7,668 nucleotides of DNA from JBHHXR01 sp046757205 (GTDB lineage Bacteria; Pseudomonadota; Alphaproteobacteria; Rhodobacterales; Rhodobacteraceae). The stretch lies in assembly GCA_046757205.1 (NCBI GenBank), contig JBHHXR010000181.1, positions 1 to 7,668 of the forward strand, in the 5' to 3' direction. Both the position numbers and the translations under genes were made by a program. The notes under the pieces were generated by a model. That model did no database searches, was not told the DNA's origin, and saw nothing but the letters and a program-made list of their open reading frames with translations. Shown piece after piece: positions 1-6,113 of this stretch (the first letter of the stretch is position 1; every line of letters begins with the position of its first letter).

Positions 1-1421
1 GCCAGCGTCGACTTGCCCTCGCCGGGAACCGAAGACGTCGTCAGGACCACCCGCGGCGGGTTTTGCGCGTCCCGCAGGAGCAGGGACGTGCGCAGGTTCC
101 GCACCGATTCGGCCAGCCCCGAGGACGGGTGACGGCCGACATAGCCGAGCAGTTTCTCGCGGCGCCGGACCGGCGCCAGCGGCACCGAGCCAAGCACCGG
201 CAGCAGGGTTTCCGCCTCCAGATCGCCGCTGGTGGCAAAGCTTTGCGAAAGCCGTTCCCTGCCCAGCACAAGCACGCAGCCGAGAAACAGCCCGAATACC
301 GCTGCCAGCGTGAAGGACTGGACGATTTTCGGCTCCGCCGGGTCGGGCGGCGTCTCGGCGCTGGAAATGACCCTTGCGTCGGGCCGCTGTATGCCCTGTT
401 GCACCGAGATTTCCTTCAGCCGCGACAGAAAGTGCTTCTGGATTTGCAGGTTCGCCTCGGCCTCGCGCTGAAGCCGGCGGAGTTCCAGGAGGTCCGCCGC
501 CTGCGCCTGCCGCCTGTCTTCCAGCGCCTCGATCGAGGCGTCGAGCGCCGCCGCCTGGGGGCCGGACGCCTCCGAAACCGCCAGCTCCCGGCGGCGCCCG
601 CGCAGATCCTTGATCCGGCCCTGCAGGGCCGCCAGTCCCTCCTCGCTTACCAGCGGTGTCGCCGCGAGATGGGAATCGACGGCCGCCTCGCTTTCCTCGA
701 GCCGCTCGGTCAGGTTCGATACCTGCCCGCGCAGCCAGTCCGCCGCCTTGTCGTTGGCGGCCGCTTTCACGTCGAGCTGATCGACGATGTAGAGCTCCGC
801 GATGCGGTTGGCGATCTGTGCGGATTTGCCGGGGTCGGCCGTCATCGCCGTGATCCGGAACACGTAGGACTGGCGCACGGCTGTTATGCTCAGGCTGTCG
901 AGAAGGGCATCGATCACCCGCTGGCGGGTGCCGTGGGCGGCCGCGCGCCGCTGTTGCCCGATGCCGGCGTAGCGGGCCACGGCGCCACGGATACCGGCGA
1001 ACCGGACGGGGCGCAGCGCGGCATTGAATTCCGGGTCCCGGTCCAGCGCCAGATCGTCGGCGACACGACCAAGAAGGTGCCGCGAGCGCATCACCTCGAT
1101 TTCCGTGTTGATGGTCGCAAGATCCGACGACAGCCCGGACATGACGCTTTCCAGATCGACCACGGATTCCTGACGGGTGTTCAGCATGACCACTGCGGTC
1201 GCGGCGTATCTGGGCGTCGCAATCGCGAACAGATAGGCGGCGCATGCCGCCAGCGCCGCGGCCAGAACCCCGGCGACGCGCCATTTTTCGCGCCAGAGGG
1301 CGGCTGCGACCTCGGCCATGTCGAAAGCCGGAAGGCCGGGGCCCGAAAGCACCGAATAGGGCGGCCCCTCGAGAGAGGCACGGCGCTGCCGTTCCGCCTT
1401 GAAATCGGAAATCACGCTCAT
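1..1421 (-). CDS. Wzz/GumC-type polysaccharide co-polymerase fused to a BY-kinase (3' end outside window)
   Basis: This is probably an inner-membrane protein that controls chain length and export of an exo- or capsular polysaccharide, with a fused cytoplasmic tyrosine autokinase. From the ATG at 1421-1419 the frame stays open to the left edge, giving 473 visible residues. A cytoplasmic N-terminus is followed by transmembrane segment 1 (about 49-68). A periplasmic region follows, with coiled-coil-like helices around 225-345 and a proline-rich stretch (about 352-363, PPDPAEPK) just before transmembrane segment 2 (about 368-386). This is the classic polysaccharide co-polymerase layout. The sequence then enters the kinase domain (ESVRNLRTSLL, then the Walker A motif SSVPGEGKST at 463-472, K470), where the window ends. 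Walker A', Walker B and any C-terminal tyrosine cluster cannot be seen. The ribosome site is weak (TGGA just before ATG). A 90-base spacer separates it from the SDR gene upstream, so it may be the first gene of a polysaccharide locus. The fused form resembles Wzc/ExoP proteins; the polymer cannot be told from this piece. Confidence 0.9.
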   Translation of the reverse strand, partial: MSVISDFKAERQRRASLEGPPYSVLSGPGLPAFDMAEVAAALWREKWRVAGVLAAALAACAAYLFAIATPRYAATAVVMLNTRQESVVDLESVMSGLSSDLATINTEIEVMRSRHLLGRVADDLALDRDPEFNAALRPVRFAGIRGAVARYAGIGQQRRAAAHGTRQRVIDALLDSLSITAVRQSYVFRITAMTADPGKSAQIANRIAELYIVDQLDVKAAANDKAADWLRGQVSNLTERLEESEAAVDSHLAATPLVSEEGLAALQGRIKDLRGRRRELAVSEASGPQAAALDASIEALEDRRQAQAADLLELRRLQREAEANLQIQKHFLSRLKEISVQQGIQRPDARVISSAETPPDPAEPKIVQSFTLAAVFGLFLGCVLVLGRERLSQSFATSGDLEAETLLPVLGSVPLAPVRRREKLLGYVGRHPSSGLAESVRNLRTSLLLRDAQNPPRVVLTTSSVPGEGKSTL

Positions 1422-1447
1422 GTTCCAGGCACCCGGATCCGTTCCGG

Positions 1448-1460
1448 CGCCAGACTGGCG
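1448..1460. promoter_or_regulatory. Perfect 13-bp dyad upstream of the polysaccharide gene (possible operator)
   Basis: The plus strand reads CGCCAG-A-CTGGCG, two perfect 6-base arms around one central base. It sits 27-39 bases upstream of the ATG of the Wzz-kinase gene, in a 90-base spacer. The one-base centre makes an RNA hairpin poor (at best 4 bp with a 5-base loop), so binding by a dimeric regulator is the more natural reading. No regulator family is recognised, and a chance palindrome in GC-rich DNA is possible. Confidence 0.3.
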
Positions 1461-1511
1461 GGTAATTGGGAAGACAAGGTTAAGCGCCCAGCGCTGCCGA
1501 GCCAAAGACCG

Positions 1512-2375
1512 CTAAAATTGTCCGTTTTCCGCTTCCGCCAGAAGCGCGCGCAGGCCGTGGCGGTAATCGGGGTGGATCAGGGTCACGCCAAGCTCCTCCC
1601 TGATGCGGCGGTTCGAGACGCGTTTCGACTCGGCGTAGAAGCTGCGCGCCATGGCGCTCATCTCCGCCTGCGCGAAGGGTTCCGCCGGCGGAACCGGGAC
1701 GCCAAGCAGCCGGGCCGCCTCGGCGATAACGTCCTGGGGCGGCGCGGCGCAGTTGTCACAGACATTGTAGACAGCGCCGGGATTCGGGCGGGCAACGGAG
1801 GCGCGCAGCACCTGGGCGATGTCGTCGCGGTGGATGCGCGAAAACACCTGGCCCGGCTTGACGATGCGCCGCGCGGTGCCGGCCAGGACCTTTGCGAAGG
1901 GGCCGCGGCCGGGCCCGTAGATGCCGGCCAGACGGAAGACGTGCACCGGCAGTCCGGGAACCGACAGCCAGGCCTTTTCCGCCGCCACGCGGCGCCTGCC
2001 GCGTTCGGTCGCCGGGGCCAGTGCTGAAGTCTCGTCCACCCAGCCGCCCTGACGGTCGCCGTAGACCGCCGTCGTGGACAGGTATCCCACCCACTCGAAC
2101 CGTCCGGCGCGCCTCGCGATGGCGTCCCGCAGGCGGGCCAGCACCGGATCGCCGCCGGCCTCGGGCGCGGCGGAGATCAGGAGGTGGCTGGCAGCATCCA
2201 GATACGCGGTCATACCGGCGCCCGGCCATACCACTGCCTCGGCGCCGGTCGCGGCGATTCTCGCGGCGCCTTGGGGTGAGCGGCTGGTGCCGATTACGCG
2301 CCAGCCTTCGCCAAGCAGCCGCCGGCCGAAGGCGCGGGCGGAATAACCGTGGCCGAAACTGAGCAGGACCGTCAA
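1512..2375 (-). CDS. YeeZ-like atypical SDR / NAD(P)-dependent epimerase-fold protein
   Basis: This 287-residue Rossmann-fold protein belongs to the atypical extended SDRs related to E. coli YeeZ; its substrate is unknown. It opens directly with the nucleotide-binding loop (FGHGYSARAF, about 7-16). SR at 31-32 after the second strand would suit NADP(H). STTAVYGD (100-107) and WVDE (112-115) match the family, as do RLAGIYGPGRGP (148-159), FSRIHRDD (178-185) and AVYNVCD (201-207). Where a classical SDR has the YxxxK pair, this protein appears to have R125 and R129, so ordinary SDR catalysis is doubtful. The start is TTG at 2375, overlapping the queG stop by four bases (TTGA). A GGGAGG element lies 8 bases upstream, inside the end of queG, and no in-frame ATG is close by. 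The overlap implies translational coupling to queG. It is cytoplasmic, with no signal peptide or membrane segment. Annotation as a sugar-nucleotide epimerase on the strength of the polysaccharide neighbour is possible but less likely, since the operon link is to queG. Confidence 0.88.
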   Translation of the reverse strand: MTVLLSFGHGYSARAFGRRLLGEGWRVIGTSRSPQGAARIAATGAEAVVWPGAGMTAYLDAASHLLISAAPEAGGDPVLARLRDAIARRAGRFEWVGYLSTTAVYGDRQGGWVDETSALAPATERGRRRVAAEKAWLSVPGLPVHVFRLAGIYGPGRGPFAKVLAGTARRIVKPGQVFSRIHRDDIAQVLRASVARPNPGAVYNVCDNCAAPPQDVIAEAARLLGVPVPPAEPFAQAEMSAMARSFYAESKRVSNRRIREELGVTLIHPDYRHGLRALLAEAENGQF

Positions 2376-3415
2376 TCTTCAAGCCTCCCGATCGCCCACT
2401 CGGCGGCGTCGCGCACCGTCGCGTCGCCGTCAAGCAGCAATGGACGGGCATGGCCGGCGAGATAGGTCAGCCCGGAATTTCCGATGGCGTATAGCACGTT
2501 GCGGACAAACCGGTTTCGGCCGATGCGTTTGATCGGCGAACCCCGGAAGACCTGCCGGAAACCGGTGTCGTCGAGCGCCACAAGGTGGCGCAGCTTCGGG
2601 CGCATCAGCTCGACCCGCGCCCAGTAACCGGCCTCGTGCGACGCCCGGGCGAACTTGTTCCACGGGCAGACGGCGAGGCAGTCGTCGCAACCGTAGATCC
2701 GGTTTCCCATCTTTTCGCGCAAGTCCCGGGGCACCGGGCCGTCATGCTCTATGGTCAGGTAGCTGATGCAGCGCGTCGCATCGAGACGGTAGGGCGCCGG
2801 GAAGGCGTTGGTCGGGCAGATGTCGAGGCAGGCCCGGCACGAACCGCAGTGGTCCCGCGCCGCCCGGTCGCGGGGCAGTTCAAGCGTTGTGAATATGGCG
2901 CCGAGAAAGAACCAGTTGCCAAGCTTCCGGCTGACCAGGTTGGTGTGCTTGCCCTGCCAGCCGAGGCCGGCGGCGGCGGCCAAGGGCTTTTCCATGACCG
3001 GCGCGGTATCGACGAAGACCTTGATCTCGCCGCCGGCCCGTTCGATCAGCCAGCGGCCGAGCCGTTTGAGGCGCTTTTTCACCAGATCGTGGTAGTCGCG
3101 GTTGCGGGCATAGACCGATATCGAGCCGCGCTCGGGCATGTTCAGGATTTTCAGCGGGTCCTCGTCAGGCGTGTAGGGCTCGGCCAGCATGATGATGGAG
3201 CGCGTCTCCGGCCAGAGTTTCGCCGGATCGGAACGCCATGCCGCACGGTTGGCCATCCAGGCCATCTGCCCGTGGTAGCCGGCCCCGAGAAACGCCGCCA
3301 GGTGTTCCGGCGCCCGCGGTATCGCGTCGGGACCGCAGATCCCCATCGCGGCGAAGCCCGCCGCCTCGGACTTCCGGCGCAGCGCAGCAGTCAGGTCCTC
3401 TGCTGCGCCGGACAT
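2372..3415 (-). CDS. queG: Epoxyqueuosine reductase QueG
   Basis: QueG reduces epoxyqueuosine to queuosine at the wobble position of tRNAs with GUN anticodons, using cobalamin and two [4Fe-4S] clusters in the cytoplasm. The 347-residue protein shows the family order: an N-terminal cobalamin-binding domain; the region around FVDTAPVMEK (134-143), where D136 matches the catalytic acid; LGWQGKHTN (151-159); CGSCRACLDICPTNA (190-204); a further cysteine at 216; and YGCDDCLAVCPWNKFA (241-256). That gives the eight cysteines expected for two clusters (190, 193, 196, 200, 216, 243, 246, 250). The C-terminus (about 288-347) looks like a HEAT-type repeat that would contact tRNA. The ATG at 3415 is chosen because an upstream start (3574) would run 53 residues back through the GST gene and add unrelated sequence. 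It lies 2 bases after the GST stop with only a weak GGA nearby, so coupling to GST is likely. It is slightly shorter than E. coli QueG (about 380 residues), and no key residue appears to be missing. Confidence 0.96.
   Translation of the reverse strand: MSGAAEDLTAALRRKSEAAGFAAMGICGPDAIPRAPEHLAAFLGAGYHGQMAWMANRAAWRSDPAKLWPETRSIIMLAEPYTPDEDPLKILNMPERGSISVYARNRDYHDLVKKRLKRLGRWLIERAGGEIKVFVDTAPVMEKPLAAAAGLGWQGKHTNLVSRKLGNWFFLGAIFTTLELPRDRAARDHCGSCRACLDICPTNAFPAPYRLDATRCISYLTIEHDGPVPRDLREKMGNRIYGCDDCLAVCPWNKFARASHEAGYWARVELMRPKLRHLVALDDTGFRQVFRGSPIKRIGRNRFVRNVLYAIGNSGLTYLAGHARPLLLDGDATVRDAAEWAIGRLED
2384..2389 (-). promoter_or_regulatory. Ribosome binding site for the TTG-initiated SDR gene
   Basis: The minus strand reads GGGAGG, then 8 bases, then TTG. 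It lies within the last codons of queG and supports the TTG at 2375 as the true start, together with the 4-base overlap with the queG stop. Confidence 0.6.
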
Positions 3416-3417
3416 GG

Positions 3418-4083
3418 TCAGAAATCCAGGTCCGCGTAGTGTTCGGGCGGGGTGAATCCCGGCACCAGGTCGGCGAGGATCGAGCGGAAGGCCGGGCGCG
3501 ACTTGATCTTGGCGTACCAGGATTTCATGTTGTCGCTGCGCGACCAGTCCACCAGCCCGATATAGTCGAGGCAACTGAACTGCGCGGCGGCGGCGAAGTC
3601 GGCGATGGTCATGCGGTCACCGGCCAGCCAGCGGCGCTGGTCGATCAGCCAGTCGATGTAGTCGATGTGATATTTTATGTTCCTGGAGCCGTTCTTGATC
3701 TTCTCGCTGTCGGGGTGCCCTTCCTTGGCCATCCGCTTGTTCACCCGCTCGTAGAGCAGATTGGCCGTCACCTCGTGGTGGAACTTGTCGTCGAAGAACG
3801 CAGCCAGGCGCCTGGCCTCGGCCTTGCCGGCCGGGTCGGCGGGCAGCAGAGGGGCGGCCGGGTACTTTTCCTCCAGATACTCGAAAATCGCCATCGAATC
3901 GGACAGCGTCAGGTCGTCTATCTTCAGCATCGGAACCTTGCCCGAGGGGTTCTGGCGCAGGAATTCCATGCGCCGCTCCCAGGGTTTTTCCTCGACCAGT
4001 TCCACCTCGATCTTCTTTTCCGCCAGAACCAGCCGGATCTTGCGGCAGAACGGCGACAGCGGCAGGTGATACAGGCGGCGCAT
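3418..4083 (-). CDS. Glutathione S-transferase family protein
   Basis: This 221-residue cytosolic GST-fold protein has an N-terminal thioredoxin-like domain (about 1-78) and an all-helical C-terminal domain (about 85-205). Visible marks are LSPFCRKIRL (9-18), with S10 and C13 as candidates for contacting the glutathione thiol, the cis-proline of GKVPML (P51), and SDSMAIFEYL (61-70), the usual site binding the gamma-glutamyl group. The helical N-capping signature is RMTIADFAAA (157-166, D162). Family, length and layout are clear, but the substrate is not. It could be a detoxification enzyme, a stress protein or a non-catalytic adaptor. It starts with ATG at 4083, with GGGA 6 bases upstream. 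It is the first gene of a tight run with queG (2-base gap) and the SDR gene. The 69 bases before it contain a TTGAAA hexamer (4136-4141) but no convincing -10, so a promoter there is uncertain. Confidence 0.93.
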   Translation of the reverse strand: MRRLYHLPLSPFCRKIRLVLAEKKIEVELVEEKPWERRMEFLRQNPSGKVPMLKIDDLTLSDSMAIFEYLEEKYPAAPLLPADPAGKAEARRLAAFFDDKFHHEVTANLLYERVNKRMAKEGHPDSEKIKNGSRNIKYHIDYIDWLIDQRRWLAGDRMTIADFAAAAQFSCLDYIGLVDWSRSDNMKSWYAKIKSRPAFRSILADLVPGFTPPEHYADLDF

Positions 4084-4152
4084 GTTGTGTCCCGTGCTTT
4101 GATCGACGCACTCTTCTTGCAGGCAGCTTGGGGTTTTTCAAGGGATGCTCCA

Positions 4153-4929
4153 TCAGGCGCCGGTATCGGGCGGGAGGAAACAGTCGGCCCTGCCTTCCTT
4201 TCGCAGCGTTTCGGCACCCGAAACGATCGCTGCCGACCGGCTGCGCATGAACCGGCTCTGCCGGTTGGCGGACCGGCGTTTCGGGTCCGGCAGGATCGCC
4301 ATCAGCCGCGCTGCCTGCGCCGCTGAAACGGCAGACGCGTCGCGGCCGAAATAGTGCTGCGCCGCCGCCTGCACACCGAAAACGCCCTCGCCGAATTCGG
4401 CGACATTCAGATAGACCTCCATGATCCGCCGTTTCGGCCAGGTCAGCTCGATCAGCACGGTGAACCCGGCCTCCAGCCCCTTGCGGAGCCAGCTTCGCGC
4501 CGGCCACAGGAAAACATTCTTTGCCACCTGCTGGCTGATGGTCGAGGCGCCGCGCAGCCTGCGTTCATCGGCAAGTGCGTCGCGGATGGCATCGAAATCG
4601 AAACCGTCATGGCGGCAGAACCGCGCGTCTTCCGCCGCGGCGGCGCTGAGCGGAAGCGATTCCGACATTTCACTGACGGGAACCCACTGCCGCTCGATAT
4701 GCCCGAGCCGGATCCACTCCGCTGCCATGAGATAGGTCACTGGCGGGTCAACCCAGCGCAGTCCGATCACAACCACCAGCACCAGGGCGACGCAGCGCAG
4801 AGTCCAGCGGCGGAGAAACCGGCATATCCGGCCAAGCCGCCGGCGCCGGCGCAACACCGCGGCCAGCCGCCGCCGTCTGCGCACGGTCCTGCGGTGCCGC
4901 CTGCTTGGTCGTGCCGGTGTGCCTGCCAT
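4153..4929 (-). CDS. mtgA: Monofunctional biosynthetic peptidoglycan glycosyltransferase MtgA
   Basis: This GT51-family enzyme polymerises lipid II into glycan strands at the periplasmic face of the inner membrane. The 258-residue protein has a strongly basic N-terminus (19 arginines between residues 10 and 45) and one transmembrane segment (about 45-60). The GT51 domain follows: AAEDARFCRHDGFD (98-111) with catalytic E100, GASTISQQVAKNVFLW (127-142), LRKGLEAGFTVLIELTW (148-164), and RIMEVYLNVAEFGEGVFGV (168-186) with the second acidic residue E171. No transpeptidase domain follows, and the length fits MtgA (about 240 residues in E. coli). The ATG at 4929 is chosen because the longer frame from 5085 would overlap the Hint gene by 38 bases and add unrelated sequence; the ribosome site at 4929 is weak, so the start is less certain than the identity. 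It lies 118 bases after the Hint gene and 69 before GST. A strong hairpin sits about 48 bases upstream of the start. Confidence 0.95.
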   Translation of the reverse strand: MAGTPARPSRRHRRTVRRRRRLAAVLRRRRRLGRICRFLRRWTLRCVALVLVVVIGLRWVDPPVTYLMAAEWIRLGHIERQWVPVSEMSESLPLSAAAAEDARFCRHDGFDFDAIRDALADERRLRGASTISQQVAKNVFLWPARSWLRKGLEAGFTVLIELTWPKRRIMEVYLNVAEFGEGVFGVQAAAQHYFGRDASAVSAAQAARLMAILPDPKRRSANRQSRFMRSRSAAIVSGAETLRKEGRADCFLPPDTGA

Positions 4930-4976
4930 TGCCGTTGCGTCCGTGTGGTTGGAATCTTCGCGGACGAGGCTTCTTG

Positions 4977-4994
4977 GCACCCGGTTCCGGGCGC
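4977..4994 (-). other. Stable stem-loop between the Hint gene and mtgA
   Basis: On the transcribed (minus-derived) strand, GCGCCCG pairs with CGGGTGC around a GAAC loop: 7 bp, one of them G-U. It lies 53-71 bases past the Hint stop and about 48 bases before the mtgA ATG. No T-tract follows (the next bases are CAAGAAG), so it is not a typical intrinsic terminator. It could be an mRNA 3'-end stabiliser, a processing site, or a chance structure in GC-rich DNA. Confidence 0.35.
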
Positions 4995-5047
4995 GGCAAC
5001 CGCAGAGCAAGGCGCAGCGTCGTTTTGGTCTCAGCGGTGCCGGCGGA

Positions 5048-5974
5048 TCACTGTACCGCCGCCTTGCCGGCGCCGCCCTGCACAACGCCCTGCAGAAGCC
5101 TCGCCTCGCCCGATTTCAGAACCGGCCGCGCCGACGGGATCGCGGCGACGCCATCTGCGTCGAGTTCGGGAAAGAGCGACAGAACCTCTTCGCGGATACT
5201 GTAGTCGCTTTCCATGATGTAATCCCCGGGCAGGAAGCTTTCGCTGGGGATGCCCTCGGAAAAGATGATTTCGTGCCGGTCGAACATCACGTGATAGTAG
5301 GTCACGCGGTCAGCGGGCTCGGAATAGACAGTGGTGCCGTTGCACAGGTGCCTCGCGGCGGCGAGCACCGCGGTCGCGCCGAAGTACAACTCGGCGCGCC
5401 ACCCCGACAACAGCAGCCGATGCTGCGGCGATACCAGCATCCGGCGGCGGTTTCCGAGCGCCTCTTTCTCGATGCAGACCGGCGCGTACCGGCCGCGGCC
5501 GTCAACCGTCCTGAACCCGATCCAGCGTACCGGTTGCGGCCCGTGATCCAGGGTTTCGACAAGATCGCCCAGCGACAATGTCTCGACCGGGACGTCGCCG
5601 TGCGGCGTTCGGATGAGTGTGCCCCTGGCGAAGCAAGGCGGACCAAGCTGCGGAATCGTGACCTCGGTGCTGGTCGTTGTCCAGGTCGATGCGGTGGCCG
5701 TGCCGTCCTGGAGAACCGATCCGTCAACGGCAGTGAAATAGCGCCCGCCGCCGGCGGTATAGAAGGTCACGCCGCTTATCTGGACGCCGTCCACCGTCAC
5801 CGTGTCGATAATATAGACCTGCTCTACCGCAGCGCCCTGCACGGTGTCGCCCGGCTCGACGATCCCGTTGTCGTTTTCATCGATGATATTGAGCGTGATC
5901 ACCGTTACCGCCTGCGGCACAGCAAGTTGGTAAGGATCGATGGCGTAGGCCTGGTCGGTGTAACTCGTCGGCAT
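5048..5974 (-). CDS. Hint-domain protein (Hint_2 type), function unknown
   Basis: This 308-residue protein has two parts. Residues 1-110 form a strand-rich N-terminal region that opens MPTSYTDQAYAIDP and holds an EF-hand/dockerin-like loop, DENDNGIVEPGD (32-43), with acidic or amide residues at loop positions 1, 3, 5 and 12, a glycine at 6 and an aliphatic at 8. Residues 114 to about 255 form a Hedgehog/intein (Hint) fold: CFARGTLIRTPHGDVPVE (114-131) with nucleophile C114, LGDLVETLDHG (136-146), QPVRWIG (147-153), VSPQHRLLL (181-189) and YYHVMFDRHEIIFSEG (226-241). The histidines at 185, 228 and 234 sit where Hint proteins carry theirs. The C-terminal His-Asn pair needed for intein splicing is missing (ESFLPGD instead), so at most an N-terminal acyl shift is expected. 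The ATG at 5974 has a GAGGGA site 4 bases upstream; an upstream in-frame TTG (6010) is disfavoured. No clear signal peptide is seen. The biological role of this family is not established; surface or secreted self-processing is a guess. Confidence 0.85.
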   Translation of the reverse strand: MPTSYTDQAYAIDPYQLAVPQAVTVITLNIIDENDNGIVEPGDTVQGAAVEQVYIIDTVTVDGVQISGVTFYTAGGGRYFTAVDGSVLQDGTATASTWTTTSTEVTIPQLGPPCFARGTLIRTPHGDVPVETLSLGDLVETLDHGPQPVRWIGFRTVDGRGRYAPVCIEKEALGNRRRMLVSPQHRLLLSGWRAELYFGATAVLAAARHLCNGTTVYSEPADRVTYYHVMFDRHEIIFSEGIPSESFLPGDYIMESDYSIREEVLSLFPELDADGVAAIPSARPVLKSGEARLLQGVVQGGAGKAAVQ

Positions 5975-5978
5975 CGGG

Positions 5979-5984
5979 TCCCTC
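5979..5984 (-). promoter_or_regulatory. Ribosome binding site for the Hint-domain gene
   Basis: The minus strand reads GAGGGA, then CCCG, then ATG (5974). It decides the start in favour of this ATG over the in-frame TTG 36 bases upstream, which would add twelve Ala/Pro-rich residues before the MPTSYTDQ opening. Confidence 0.6.
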
Positions 5985-6082
5985 GGGGCGGCGCTGGCTT
6001 GCGGAGCCAATTCTGGCGGCAGGCGGCCGGAAATTCACACCCGGTTCGGCGGAGCGGGCGAGATTTCCCGCCGCACCGTGGC

Positions 6083-6104
6083 AAAAAAGACTCAGCGGCC
6101 CGAG
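6083..6104 (-). terminator. Probable intrinsic terminator after gltB
   Basis: On the transcribed strand, beginning 9 bases past the gltB TAG, CTCGG pairs with CTGAG (5 bp, one G-T) around a GCCG loop. It is followed by TC and then six T residues (6083-6088 on the plus strand are A). The stem is short, but its position and T-tract fit a Rho-independent terminator separating gltB from the Hint gene. Confidence 0.6.
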
Positions 6105-6113
6105 GCGTTCGCC

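Noticed and set aside
63..2027. A 654-codon plus-strand open frame across the Wzz-kinase gene, the spacer and part of the SDR gene
   Set aside because: It lies antisense to two genes with clear family motifs and its product is Arg/Gly/His/Pro-rich with no recognisable domain. Long antisense frames are expected in GC-rich DNA with biased third positions.
3416..3574. An upstream start for queG adding 53 residues
   Set aside because: The extension lies inside the GST coding region and does not resemble the QueG N-terminus. The ATG at 3415 gives a normal start two bases after the GST stop.
4136..4141. A TTGAAA hexamer as the -35 of a promoter for the GST operon
   Set aside because: No recognisable -10 hexamer is found at 16-18 bases, so I do not list it as a promoter.
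2585..4326. Plus-strand open frames opposite queG, GST and the end of mtgA
   Set aside because: They are shadows of recognised minus-strand genes. They cross gene boundaries and have no plausible product or ribosome site.
4930..5085. An upstream start for mtgA adding 52 residues
   Set aside because: It would overlap the Hint gene by 38 bases, and the added sequence is unrelated to MtgA tails.
5048..5974. Reading the Hint gene as an intein inserted in a host protein
   Set aside because: There is no C-terminal His-Asn, no following nucleophile and no extein homology on either side.
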